64,000 nucleotides of DNA. Source: Laccaria trichodermophora. Taxonomy: Eukaryota; Basidiomycota; Agaricomycetes; Agaricales; Hydnangiaceae. The position numbers were made by a program, and so were the translations under genes. The notes below the pieces were generated by a model. The model worked only from the letters and a program-made list of their open reading frames with translations, did not search any database and was not told where the DNA came from. Numbering within the stretch: position 1 is the stretch's first letter; every line of letters starts with the position of its first letter. Where the stretch lies: positions 1 to 64,000 of the forward strand of contig JACTVC010000003.1 of the NCBI GenBank assembly GCA_018417955.1. The letters run 5' to 3'. Of this stretch, positions 1-10,840 are shown piece by piece.

Positions 1-617
1 AAGGTAGTAGAGGTCGCAGCAGAGGGTGATTCGGTTGACGAACGGATAAGCAGGTAACATGCAGAGGGCTGCTGCAGGTACGTCGCCTTGGAGAGTGATG
101 TCGTCGACGTCGTCATCCCGGATGACGAAGCCATGATGCTTCAAATAAAATTGCGAAACGACTGAGCGTAATCGCCAGTTGCACTGCAGTAGCGGCAAGG
201 CTTCCCGCAGTGTCACGTTTCGCAAGACGAGGAGAATGATTTCGTCGGGGAAGTCCATCAAGACCATGGTGTGTTGGGACATTTCTTTCGTCTCTGGCGT
301 GCAGAATCTGGAAAATACGTCCTGAAATAATTGAAGAAATCAACGGGGAAGTCGATGGGATTCAAGCACAATTACTCACGACTTTTTGTCGCTTGGGCAA
401 CCCCCATGCGTCATTCACTTCGTCGCGAAGTCGTTTTCTTACTTGATTGACTGGTTTGAACAGAGTCCCAATGGAATCTGATATCTGTGAATTTGACAAT
501 GAGTTAAATCCGAGTAACAAAAGCGTAGAACTCGCTTACCCCCTGAACCAAACCAGTTGGTAAAGATGACGTATGAGCTGAAAGGTTGAAGGTGCTTTGG
601 ATGGCGTAGTGAAACAT
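1..617 (-). CDS. F-box protein, 5' part (runs off left edge)
   Basis: Three exons (617-540, 484-380, 321 to the edge) join in frame from an ATG at 617. The second exon is rich in Lys/Arg and could act as a nuclear signal, but that is inference. The third exon carries a typical F-box start near residue 75, with the motif MDFPDEIILLVLRNVTLREA followed by a Leu/Cys/Trp pattern (LLQCNWRLRSVV). F-box proteins usually link targets to Skp1-Cullin ubiquitin ligases. The target-binding C-terminal part lies outside the window, so the substrate class is unknown. Introns are 55 and 58 nt with GTAAG and GTGAG donors. A second in-frame Met lies just before the F-box. Confidence 0.72.
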
Positions 618-1513
618 GGTTGAGAACGGAGGGGACTGAATATCGTAAGTCAGTGGGTGCTAAACAGGTTCTTGATTTTGGATTGCGGACTCACAGTATT
701 TATGTCGAAGCATTGAGAGACCGGTACCCAGACGTCGACATGCATCTCAGTCATCTCGACACCTTTTGTTCTGCGATATTGGGGCGCGATGGTAAGCCCA
801 TTCGGTCCTGGTCGCAAAACGCCATCTAATTCGGTTACGATACGTATTCTACTTTACAAAAGGAATCTATCTATGTGTGCGTGGTTTCGGAAAAGGCACA
901 TCGAGCGCTATTGTTTCCAAGTCATTCTTCAAAGCTTTAGGGGAGGCGTGCAAGCTTCACGTGACATGCGTCAACCTCCCCTAAAGTCCGGGAAACTAAG
1001 TGAAGGAAGGCGCGTTTTGTTGTCTCCTTCCCTTCGTTACATAGTGATTGTATATAATGTCCGGATGTAAGACAAATTAAGAAAGGAGGAGCTGCCAAGG
1101 GAGAATGTAAGTATCGTACCTAGGAGCTATTGTTTCTGTTCTCTGAAATTGAAATGTGTTCCTAGTATGGAGAGCTATGGAGAGGTGAGCCCTGGATTGT
1201 GGAGTACTTGATTATCACTCGCGATTTAGGATCCGTGCAGGGAAACGTTTCAGATGGAAGAACTCTAAAAAATCCCTGGTCGTATGGGGCACTTTTTGTC
1301 GGCGTCGCGAAGTGTCAGAAACCTGCAACGGCCAACTTTCACTTTCATTATGCTGGTGTTACTAATTGTTGTCGCCGACAGATTGTAGCACTCGTTAATT
1401 ATATATGCTAGCAACCCCCCTTGTCATTGAGGCAGTTAAAGATCGCGCCTTTGCCTTCGGAGCGCAACACGAAAGAAAACTGACCACCCCCAACTAACCA
1501 TCTCCTCTACCTC
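618..1513. other. Intergenic region with one palindrome
   Basis: No gene recognised. The short forward ORFs at 620-829 and 789-1070 have no recognisable motif. The region holds the palindromic element at 935-986 and a TATA-like run near 1050. It probably contains the promoter of the WD40 gene at 1514. Confidence 0.5.
935..986. repeat. 52-nt palindromic element, copy 1
   Basis: The element starts CTTTAGGGGAGG and ends CCTCCCCTAAAG, a perfect 12-nt inverted repeat, with TCACGTGA near the centre. A homologous 53-nt copy lies at 13853-13905. Both stand upstream of a WD40 gene (578 and 323 nt from the start codons). It may be a tiny MITE, a transposon end or a protein-binding palindrome; the sequence alone does not decide. 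Confidence 0.75.
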
Positions 1514-2547
1514 ATGTCGATGAAACCTGGAAGACATCAGAACCCCTCGGTACGCACTGTAGAATCACTTCCTTTGCCTCATGATCTCATTCAAAATTTT
1601 GAAGGTTTACCAGCACAAGGCTCTAATTCGACACACCCGCAAGATCAGGACACTCTGCCTGAGCTCTGACGGCGCTCACTTACTCAGCGGAGGTGATTTC
1701 CACTTGAATTTTTCATATGGCATAACAATGACATTTTCCTCAGGCGAGGACGGCTTACTGGTGGTATGGGATCTGGAATCCGATACTCACCAAACGATTT
1801 TTTCCTCTAATGGATATGTTATGGCCGCCACCTGGATGTCTTCAACCCAGAGTCCTACGAAGACCCTCGCCTTTGGTTGTCACGATGGCATGATCCACGT
1901 TCATGTGCGAGGAAATAATGTTCGTCACTGTACACCTCAATTCACATGGTTTTCTGACCCTACCTTCAGGGGATTTTCTATCCCTCTTCGTCCGTTCACG
2001 TTGATGACGGGCCTGTGGAATTTCTCGCTTTCAATCCCACTACCTTATCTGCATTGGCCGTTGGAAGTGGCCGTCCCCAGAATTGGCGTGTTGATGCGAC
2101 AGGTCAGTAACACCTCGGAGAAACATGGCCCAGTTACTTATTTGATGGAAGCAGGTCTTCTCGTCGGTTCTCATGGAGAATGTGCCTTCCAAGGAGGGCT
2201 ACCCAAGAAACGTAAATTACAGTAATCATTTGACTTTGTTATCAACTTACTAACTTCCAACGCACAGCGATGAAGCTTGAAGTAGTGCGTAATTTTACCA
2301 TCTCCAAAATCTCGTGTTTAATTTATGTTCCTAGGCGCATTCCTTCCATGAAGGAAACCATATGAACATCAAGGTTTCGACTGATCATGTAGGCGTGATC
2401 GATGTCTTCACGTGGTCCGCCTCCAAAGGGCTGAGAGGGGACTTAAAACGTCTGATCGTCATGATAATTACCCATGTTTACATGATTGTACTTATTGCTC
2501 GAATTCTTCGCCCAAGCTTCTTCTGCGAAGCTTCGCAGAAGAAGTAG
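1514..2547 (+). CDS. Short WD40-repeat protein, probably degenerate copy
   Basis: Model: exons 1514-1549, 1605-1692, 1744-1919, 1970-2102, 2155-2211, 2268-2284, 2335-2547, in frame, about 239 residues. Visible WD40 signs are IRTLCLSSDGAHLLSGGEDG, VVWDLESD and LAVGSGRPQNWRVD. It parallels the gene at 14176: exons 2 and 4 are exactly 88 and 133 nt in both copies, and the intron phases agree. The C-terminal half is much shorter than the paralogue and diverges after exon 4. The last two introns are my least certain calls; reading straight through after exon 5 gives a stop at 2225. The protein ends in the arm of a 28-bp palindrome. WD40 proteins form propeller scaffolds, but too few blades remain here for a full propeller. 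It could be a pseudogene. Confidence 0.55.
2517..2544. repeat. Perfect 28-bp palindrome
   Basis: Both 14-nt arms match without error; the left arm is CTTCTTCTGCGAAG. It lies at the very end of the WD40 reading frame. There is no loop, so it could form a cruciform or be a dyad binding site. Confidence 0.85.
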
Positions 2548-2876
2548 GGTCGTCTCAGAGAAAGAGCGACACCTCGTTCGGTGATATTGTGTACTAAATA
2601 TAAATTCCGCTCTGCGTTTTTTGTTCAATACATCCACTTGCGACTTCTCCTCTGCGGCGTTGCGGTTACATACATACCAAAATAGCTATAACCAACCGCG
2701 AAAGCAAATAAAGTTATCAATACAGGTGACGCGGTACAAGTGCCTCATTAGCCGGACAAGAGGGGCAGATTTGGGTACTGCGAGGAGGTCGAGCGCGTAG
2801 ATGTCCCCGCTGGTGATGGTCAAGTGACAAGGGATGACGGTTCCACGTGCGTAGCAAAGCTAGGTGTCAAAGTGTC
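2548..2876. other. Intergenic stretch without recognisable gene
   Basis: About 330 nt with no ORF of note; I see nothing specific in it. Confidence 0.4.
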
Positions 2877-3011
2877 ATTCAAACTAAAGAGATTCGTCAA
2901 GCTCGTGCTAAGCTCGGCAAAGGCAAGCTTACAGAACAGCAGTACGAAGAGTTCATCAAGAAGGAGATTGAGACGCTGATTCGACTAGCTTCCTCCCCTT
3001 CATCGTCATAG
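2877..3011 (+). pseudogene. Fragment resembling cobalamin-independent methionine synthase
   Basis: A 37-residue stretch, with the pieces IQTKEIRQARAKLGKGKLTE and YEEFIKKEIETLIRL, resembles the segment after the conserved FPQTKEIR motif in fungal MET6-type (cobalamin-independent) methionine synthases. No other part of that roughly 760-residue enzyme is present and a stop follows at 3009-3011. It sits antisense to the end of the Plavaka remnant. I read it as a captured or leftover gene fragment. The family call is from memory of the motif and is moderate in certainty. Confidence 0.45.
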
Positions 3012-3891
3012 GGAACTGGCAGAGGTGGAAGTTGTGGATGGGGAGCGTGGGGGGGTAGATCACCATCAGGGAGGAGAAAGGGAAGAATGGTCCCTATCAA
3101 CTCGTGGATATCTGCACGAGGAAAGGAGTCCGTAAATGGCTAAAATCATTATTGAGAAGATTGTGCAAGCAAGATAAGGATGACGTACGATAACGTCGCC
3201 AACAATACCATAGTCATCCCATAACTCTTTCAGCGTGCAGCCTTCTAGTAAGGTATCAGTGAGAACCTGGGAACGGCGACCCCCAATCGGACCGTCCAAA
3301 TTGTCGGAAGGTGCTGTACACCTAAATTAATCTGTCAGCAGGAGATTACGTCCAAAACTATTTCACTTACTTTGCACACCAGTCCTGAACAACGCATGCA
3401 AGCAGAGCTTGTTCTGGGTAGTCGGCAATATAGGGTCCAAGGCCATAGACCACACGTCGGTAATGGGCATCTCCGCAGCGCGTAACGCGAGGAGTGGTCA
3501 TGTGAGGGCGTAACGATGCGAGGACATGGTCAAGTGACGTATGAAACAGCTGCCGGCGGAATTTGCGGAAGTTCACATCATCCGTATAATCCTTGGAAGC
3601 TTTAAATTTGGTCGTCAGTGACCAGACGGGAAAATACAATGTAGACGACTCACTTTTCGGGATGGAGAGGAAAGCTAGAAGGGAAACGGCGCCGCGGTGA
3701 GCGCGTCGCACAGAGTTATGAACATTTCCGATCGACGTGTATAACGGATAGAATTCGTTCTGGCCCGTTGCAACAGACACCGTTGTTTTGTCGCTACCGA
3801 GGATAGCTGGTACAAACATGGCACCATGAGTGCGTATCTCCTTTTTTGCGAATGGCAACCGTCGCCCTTTGACTTCGAACCATGCCCCCAA
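2897..3891 (-). pseudogene. Plavaka-type transposase remnant
   Basis: The reverse strand holds the conserved Plavaka transposase core: GAMFVPAILGSDKTTVSVAT, then VYGLGPYIADYPEQALLACV, then GGRRSQVLTDTLLEG, ELWDDYGIVGDVI and, after a 49-nt intron, PFTDSFPRADIHEL. Introns lie in the exon before KDYTDDVNFRKF, after DWCAK and after GDVI. Homology stops soon after IHELIGT; the rest to the stop at 2897 is unrelated and antisense to the methionine-synthase-like fragment. The N-terminal part is missing where the forward gene at 3882 begins. Plavaka elements are cut-and-paste DNA transposons of basidiomycetes. With both ends of the protein gone this copy cannot be active. Confidence 0.8.
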
Positions 3892-4804
3892 AATCCGCGC
3901 TACCTCTTCCTCGCACTCTTCAGGTTACTCTCCGAGCGAACCGTGACCCCCATCCTGGAGTAACTGAAAAAGACAAGAAGCCCCGTCGCACCAGTGAGCA
4001 GGTGGCTGCTGAGAAGGAGCAAAAACTTCAGGAGAAGAACAGTAAGGCCCAGAAGAAGGAAGATGCGATCAAGAATGCCGCTCACCTTGAAGATGTCATG
4101 GATAAGGACGACAAGCTCAGGCTTCTCCAAGCTAACCATCCACCCCCAACACACAAAAAAAGACTGCCCGGTCTCAGAGACCAACTCAAGCAGTGCCAGA
4201 TGATATGTCGCCCAGTCTGATCCCGAGTTGATTTGACACAGCTGCCATAGACAACCCTCCCAGACGACGACATATATGTTCCTGAAGACGAGGACCAAGA
4301 GGGTGGAAGTGAGGATGAAGTCCTCAACGAGTCGGATGAGGACAACGCACCAAGACCCACTGGCAAGAAGGAATCAAAAGGTGAATTGAGGAAGAGAATC
4401 GAGGCCGCTCGTACGCCGGCAACGCCTTCCATGGATGGTAATAAGCGGAAGGCCGCTGAAGGTCCTGGAGTGTAAGTCAAACGTTAACAATCGTTGTCGA
4501 CTATTGCTCACTTACTCACCTCAGAGCCATTTCCGAAACGGCTCAAAAAAAGCCGAAAAAGGTGAACGAGGGCCTCCGGAATGATTGGAATACGAAGGCG
4601 GCATCTAACGATGATGAAGATCGTCTCCTCACAGAGGTAAAACCTTCTCATCGCCGTTCTGCTTCAGCGAACTCCGGAATGTCGATTTCCAGCCTACACG
4701 GCGACGTTCCACCAGGTTCTGGTGGGGAAGGATCAGATGTGGACCAGATGCTGTTGGGGATACGACGTCCAGAGAGATCTCGCCGTCGAGGATGGATATC
4801 TTGA
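3882..4804 (+). CDS. Transposon-linked hypothetical protein, broken at 3' end
   Basis: Exons 3882-4206, 4264-4471 and 4525 onward keep one frame. The protein is highly charged: a Lys/Glu-rich coiled-coil-like segment (KEQKLQEKNSKAQKKEDAIK), an acidic segment (DDDIYVPEDEDQEGGSEDE), then KELRK- and NKRKAAEG-type basic stretches that could be nuclear signals. This layout matches an unnamed protein I associate with basidiomycete transposon neighbourhoods; no function is known to me. After about 4720 the expected acidic motif (GYLDDDLP) appears in another frame and the gene runs into the 14-bp minisatellite at 4822, so the C-terminus is probably lost. The start lies inside the edge of the Plavaka remnant. 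Confidence 0.5.
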
Positions 4805-4821
4805 TGATGATCTTCCGTTAT

Positions 4822-4985
4822 CGTTTGCGTGTTCTCGTTTGCGTGTTCTCGTTTGCGTGTTATCGTTTGCGTGTTCTCGTTTGCGTGTTCTCGTTTGCGT
4901 GTTCTCGTTTGCGTGTTCTCGTTTTGTGTGTTCCCATTTGCGTGTTCTCGTTTGCGTGCTCTCATTTGCGTGTTCTCGTTTGGAC
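4822..4985. repeat. 14-bp minisatellite
   Basis: About 11-12 copies of CGTTTGCGTGTTCT with small changes. Because 14 is not a multiple of 3 and no frame meets a stop, all three forward frames stay open and give the same 14-residue cycle. The overlapping ORFs here are therefore artefacts. Confidence 0.9.
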
Positions 4986-5146
4986 CATTCTCATCTTCTT
5001 ACACCACCATCACGAGACAGCACAACAACAATACCCGAAAGTCCCAAAAGCAAATAAAATGGATAAAGGCAGGCGCTATGGGAAATTAAGATTGGTTGGT
5101 ACAGCCTCAATCTTTATCGTCGTATGAGCTGAGGCGTTGTTAGACA

Positions 5147-5601
5147 TTGCAGAAGATCAAAGACCTTTGGGCAGCGGTGAAGGCGAGCGTGGTAGGCTCT
5201 AGGCGTAATTCTCAGGAAGTTGAGATAGCGGGCGGCGTCTGCCTCACAAGCGCAGCGAGGATGGACGACGAGGCTGTTGAAGTTTTTGGCGCGGAGGTAA
5301 GTACGCTTCCGCGAAACATTCAGCGCCTGATTCTTCCTTTAGCTCTGCAATGCTTGCATGGCGGCTTCGGGAGGCTGGGGTACCGTCGAAGGCTCCGACG
5401 AGACACCGGTGAAGGCGAGCGTACTAAGCTCTGGACACAATTGTCAGGAAGTCGACATAGCGAGCAACGTCTGCCTCGTAAGTACGCTTTCGCAAAACAT
5501 TCAGCGCCTGACGTTTCCTTTAGCGCTGCGATGCTTACATGGCAGTTCCAGGAGCCTGCGGTACCCATGAAGGCTCGGACGAGACATCGCCCATGGCTTA
5601 G
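5147..5601 (+). CDS. Small gene with tandemly duplicated exon-intron-exon block
   Basis: The open frame begins at 5147 without an ATG; the first in-frame ATG is 5261. Alternatively the frame opens after a splice acceptor at 5143. Exons 5147-5296, 5343-5477 and 5524-5601 are all phase 0 and end in TAG. Both introns are 46 nt, start GTAAGTACGCTT and end TTTAG. Two units of roughly 150-200 nt repeat: each has VKASV..S, QEV(E/D)IA, VCL, an intron, then a Cys-x2-Cys stretch (LCNACMA / RCDAYMA), GGT-ACC and EGSDET. The shared Cys pattern might bind metal, but I recognise no family. Retention of both introns suggests the duplicate is still spliced. Confidence 0.4.
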
Positions 5602-6552
5602 TCTGAACCCCACCTAGAATAATGACAAAAACTTACGTAAATTGTAATAAAAATAGTAGCTCCTCGAAAAAAAAACACCATTGACTTCTTACGGGTCCAG
5701 GGTCCAGCTATCATTACATTTCATCTTGCAGGTTCCGTTTGGCGTTAACGTGGACGATCTTCAAGCGACAGTCCATTAAACGGGCGGCCGTAGACCCTCG
5801 TTTGGAAGCAGGATTGTCGCGGGTGGTCGCGATTAACGACTGTGGATGTCATTGGTAGCGCTGAATCTGGAGAGTGGCAAAGGTGAGCGGCTGGGCGACG
5901 TTGCAAGCGTACTTACCCATTACTACCTGTGCCGTTTCTCGGATAGGTCATGTCCTGTACACATTGTAAAGAGTCAATCGAAGTATTGGAGTTTACAACT
6001 CACCAAAAACTGTTTTCTTCGGGACGGACAAGCACTCGTCAATGAGCGCCGTCGTTTCCAATTGAAATGAGTACGTTGGATGCCTTTCACCATTGCGCAC
6101 CGTCGAAATCGTCTACGAATCGTCATATATGAGCGCATGCGCTGATACCGACACCCAAAATGTTCGCATGTCCTTCCTCTACCAGCATCCTCTTCTCAAA
6201 CATATCCTTGTTTCTTTTTCCTGCCGAAACGGTATGAACTACTCCCTATGAAGATTACTTCCTATGAATATTACTTTCTGCGTGTACAGTTGCGTAAATA
6301 ACTATGAATGAAATCCAATGTAGCCCAGTTATCTTCATAACGAGCCAAGGTGGGAAACGTTGTCAAGACCTGAATACAGTTAATAACTGCCGACCCAATA
6401 ATCAAGTATATACATACCTCTTGGCATATTAGTGCCAATTTTTCCGAGTCTTGTGAGTTGAAGGGTCGACTGACTTGAAGGTGTGTATTGCATTGCTTCT
6501 TGACGAAGTTCTAGGGGCCCTTAGTTAGCCGCATCCAAAAACGCCACACATA
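5602..6552. other. Intergenic stretch without recognisable gene
   Basis: About 950 nt. A forward ORF at 5846-6070 has no recognisable motif, and the segment near 5860-5890 only vaguely recalls the repeat unit upstream. I see nothing else. Confidence 0.4.
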
Positions 6553-6789
6553 TCATACTTGGATTTCCTGATATTCCTTGTTGCTTAATCCCAACGCCTC
6601 CGTCAACCGATAACCCCCTCGGCTTGGTCGCCCAACCTCGCCTGCTGGCTTTCGAATTTTCTTCGACTCAGCAATCGTTTTTGAACGCTGGTGGCTTTCG
6701 GATTCGGCCGACCACACACGTCTGAGCGTAAGAGGAGGGGGAATGATTTTCGATTCTGCTTCAAACGCTGTCCTAAGTGTGAGCGGCAT
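6553..6789 (-). pseudogene. Fragment of transposon-linked protein (GRPSRGGY motif)
   Basis: The reverse ORF contains ESKKIRKPAGEVGRPSRGGY followed by LTEALGLSNKEYQEIQ. I recall this K(I)RKP-GEVGRP-RGGY block from a family of uncharacterised basidiomycete proteins that sit near DNA transposons. Only this block is present, so it is most likely a remnant. It lies just left of the CACTA-like element. Confidence 0.35.
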
Positions 6790-7034
6790 GTGTTAGCTCT
6801 TGTAAACGTGCATAGCATATAATATAATGGCTGATGGATCCTTGTCCCGGATATATGGATGGATGGTTGTTGTATTCGTTGCGCACCTCAATTATCACCG
6901 GATTTGGGTAGTCTTGTCGATATTGAGGGAATCATAAGGTCGCGAAACTTGTTGTTTCAATTTCATACAAGGTTGTCATAGTTATACCGGGGGATACATA
7001 TAAGTCAACGTCGCGACATCTTCTTCGGCAAGTC

Positions 7035-10000
7035 ATGTCTAGCAAAAAGAAAACTCGACTGCGCCTGTGCTACTGCCTCACCTGCAACGGCTCATCAGTC
7101 ACCCAAGCCACATTCGATATCCACAGTCGAAAAGAAGCCAAATGTAAACTTCACGAAACAAAATCAGAATCCTACGAAACTATGGAATATCTGCACAACG
7201 AGGTGTTCAAGCTCAGCCTCTCTGACTCCGTAGTGGCGACGCTGCCCAACCACCTGCCACCCACCCAGACTACGTTCACACAAGCCAAGTCATTCCCTTC
7301 ATCGGCTACCCCTCCCTCTCCGAGTCCATCGTCTTTTGCTAGAGACCCTCCTCCGGGAAACTTCCGTGATCCAGGGAAAGAGTTTTATTACTCCTTATAT
7401 CATCTGGATCTGGAGATTGAGAAACGGGATCGTGAGGTGACGAACATTCTGCGAGACTGGCATGGGGATGGGCAGCTACTCACCTCAACGACAAACACTC
7501 GCTTTCCATCGAGGCAATTGGTGACTGATTTTTTGCAAAAGGAATCTGTTTGGTTCAGGGACACCCACTCCCGACTGAAGAATTTGAAGACGGACGTTAA
7601 TGAGGGCACGAACGCTCTCCTTTTGGCCATGAGAGCCCGTTTGGAAGATACGGTGAAAAAAATAGACCAGGACATTAACGAATGGGTACGGCTTGATGCT
7701 GAAATCAGGCGTTCTCCAGACTTTTACGACAATTGTAAGCAAGCCAAGTTTATGACGATCGATCGAGCAAGGATACCTAACGCTCATTTCTAGCACGGCA
7801 CTTTGATCACCCCCTGAAAAACGGAAGTCCAGTAGTGGTTGTTGGATTATTTATGGCGCTTGTCATCAACCTTTTTGCCCATGCTTCCGGCCAGTCATGC
7901 ACCTTTCTTTTGAAAATGGTTCACATTCTGCTCGAACAGATGGAGCCTGGCCTAGGTGAGAAGTTACCATTAGACAACTTGCCCAAGGACATCCGGACAG
8001 CGCGAAAGATTTTTGACCTGGACCCTAAAACAACCACGTATGCAACATGCCCCTCATGTTCCAACATCTATCCCCCTGGCGAGAAAGATGGAAGAAAGAC
8101 CTACCCAGGAACATGCAATTTTAAACGATTCTCCACGAGCCAGCCGTGTGGCGCACGTTTGACGAAGCTGGGAGTTAAAGACGGGGTTAGTCTTCGAGTG
8201 CCCATTCGACCCTATGTGATGCAAGACTTTACTGCATTTGTTGGAGCGCTTTACGCCCGTCCCGGCATTGAAGAAGCCATTCGGTGGACGCGTGACTGTA
8301 TGGCTGTGGATGAGTTGCGCGGAATCAACCAAGGCAATGTCATTCGCGAGTTCCTTGACGCCAGTGGGGATGTTTTCGTCGACGCTAACCACGAAATTCG
8401 CACAGTTTGGAGCATTAGCTGGGATGGATATAATCCATATCATAATCGCGCTGCTGGAAAGTCGGCATCAGTCGGATCCCTTGCTATGGGATGCATTAGC
8501 TTGCCACCTAGTATTTGTTACAAGCCAGAGAACATGTATCTTGGCGGTATCGTTCCAGGTCCCAAACAGCCGAGCTTGGATGGCTTGAATCCGTTTTTGG
8601 CTCCTTTGGTTGATGTCCTTAACCGTTCTTATCACCGCGGGACATGGTACAGCAAAACGTATGAGCATCCTGAGGGCCGTCGTTCTCGCGAGGCAGTGGT
8701 GGTTGCCATTGCTGATCTCCCAGGATCCCGAAAGCTGAACGGGTGCGCAGGCCACTCAGCCAACAGATTTTGCTCTTTGTGTTATCTATCGAAATCGGAC
8801 ATCAATAACCTTGATTACTCCAACTGGAAGAAAGTTTCACCGGAGGAGCACAGAGCAGCCGCAGAAGCTTGGCGGGATGCTCGTACTAAATCGGAGAGGA
8901 AGAAACTTTATAAAAAAACAGGTGTCCGGTGGTCCGAACTTTTGCGATTGTCGTATTGGAATCCCATTCACTGGGTCATTGTCGACGGAATGCATAACCT
9001 TTTTCTTGGCTTGGTCAAACACCACTTCCGAGTTGTGATAGGAACACACTGGGAGGAACCGCCTGATGACTTGGACGTTACTGAAGAGCGGGAAGCTTCG
9101 GAAAAGGAGCTTAGGAAGGCCCGTGCAGTGATGGCCAGCAATCCCTCTCAAGGATCTTTGCACAAGTTTTCAATTCCGGTGCTCCGCGCGCTTTGTTCTG
9201 AACGTGGTATTCAAGATCAGATAAAATTCAAGGGAAAAAAATCAAAAAAGTTACACTTCATCAGTCCCCTTTTGGTGAGTAAACGTTCTTGTGGTGACAC
9301 CGCTCTGACAGTGAAAGACAGGCATCTCTCCCAACGCAAAGCGAGTCTAATCCTGCAGCCACGACCACTCCTGAAGGGGGTGAGAAGGATGACGTTGAAT
9401 CTACGCAGAGTGTTGGCCTTGAAGGTGGTCTGTCGGAAATCCTCATCGATCTCGGTGACGAGACCGCTAGCAATGACTTTGGTGCGATGCTCCACACAGA
9501 AGATTTACGTCAGATACAGGAAGACATCATGAATACGATGCGGCCCACCTGGCAAGCTGGCCCACCAGCCAACTTTGGTTCGCCCGCTCACGGGAAACTT
9601 AAAGCCGATCAATGGAGAACATGTATCGAGTTTGACCTTCCGGTATCGTTGATAAAGATGTGGTCGACGGGGGGGGCTGACGTTCCAGATGAACTTCGGC
9701 TCCGGCGCCAGCAGGTAGTCGAGAGCACAATGCTGTTGTCGATGGCAATTCGATGGGCTACTTCACATCGAACCTCCGCAAGACACGCGGAAGCGGCTCG
9801 TCGATACTTGGAACTCTACCTGAGAAGCCTTCGGGAACTTTGCCCGAACATGGATCTGCATCCTGTGCACCATAACGCGCTGCATCTTCCCGATTTCCTT
9901 TTGAGGTTTGGGCCCATCCATGGATGGTGGATGTTCCCTTTTGAAAGATTGATTGGCATCCTACAGAAGGTCAACAACAACTATAAAATTGGTTAGTTCG

Positions 10001-10699
10001 ATCTTTATTGTTTGAAATGACCCATACATTAACTATCCGCTGTTCCGCACAGGAGAACTTGAGGCAACGACTTTGAAATCCTTCTGTGCAGCAAGCCAGC
10101 TGAAGGTCCTGGTTGAACGCCCAGGGTGTCCCAAAGTGCTTGAAAAATGTGTACCCATTCTTCATGAGTGCTTCCCGAATTCCAAGATCGGTACCTTGAT
10201 GCACGATATTCACACTTTAGATCAAGAGGAACACGCTAAAAAGGTCAAGGTCAAGGAGGTCGATCTTGAGGAAGACGTCCACTGCGCATTCGAGCTTTAT
10301 ACAAAAGAGAAGCAACCGAAACGAGTGAATCAATACGCACGTTACGATATCAATGGTCGAGGGTTCGCTATGGAGAATACAACTCCCCGAAACAGCATCA
10401 TCTTTTATCAACCACCAAATCAACAAATCCTCGTCCCAGCGGTTATTCGGCAAATCTTCTCACCTGTATCAAAAGGAAGTCAAATTTTTATCGCCGTTCA
10501 TAGATATCGAGAAGTGGAAGACTCAACTTTCAAAAGTTACACTGATTTTGGAGCGGGAATTTGGTCGCAAGAGAGGAACCTTCAAGCTGAAATTGTGCCA
10601 GTCACACAGAAGATATATGCTGCGAATCGACGACAGTGGGCAGACAACAAAGTTGTTCTTCGCCCTCTTATTGAGGTACATCGGTTCCTTTCTATTTGA
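7035..10699 (+). CDS. tnp2: Tnp2-family transposase
   Basis: Exons 7035-7734, 7794-9274, 9322-9991 and 10053-10699 stay in frame for 1165 residues. The N-terminus has a Cys/His-rich start (LCYCLTCNG). The Tnp2 core follows: a Cys-x2-Cys zinc-like pair (TCPSCSNIYP), DGYNPYHNRAAGKSASVGSL, PENMYLGGIVPGPKQPSL, a NGCAGHSANRFCSLCY zinc-like motif, YWNPIHWVIVDGMHNLFLG and a C-terminal block with HHNALHLPDFLLRFGPIHGW. Tnp2 proteins cut and paste CACTA-type elements with a DDE-type nuclease; I do not assign the three acidic residues. The frame is intact across four exons, so the copy may be young. The gene could have a further splice at GAG|GTACAT near 10675, ending two codons later. Confidence 0.85.
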
Positions 10700-10840
10700 G
10701 GCCGTTGTTGACTTACTGTAAAATCAGGATTTCTGAATGTGCACTCGGTCCATTATCGAACACACATTCAAACCTTTATTGTACAGAGTTTACTGTACGT
10801 ATTTTACAAGAAGTTCCGCCGTAACAAGGTGGGAGATCAA

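Noticed and set aside
620..1411. Three forward ORFs of 69-93 codons
   Set aside because: No motif, no splice-consistent extension; they lie between the F-box promoter and the WD40 gene.
4648..5127. Overlapping ORFs rich in Leu/Val/Cys or Asn/Thr near 4.65-5.1 kb
   Set aside because: Mostly translation of the 14-bp minisatellite in different frames.
8054..9497. Reverse ORFs of about 75-129 codons within the transposase
   Set aside because: They overlap the conserved Tnp2 exon antisense and show no motif.
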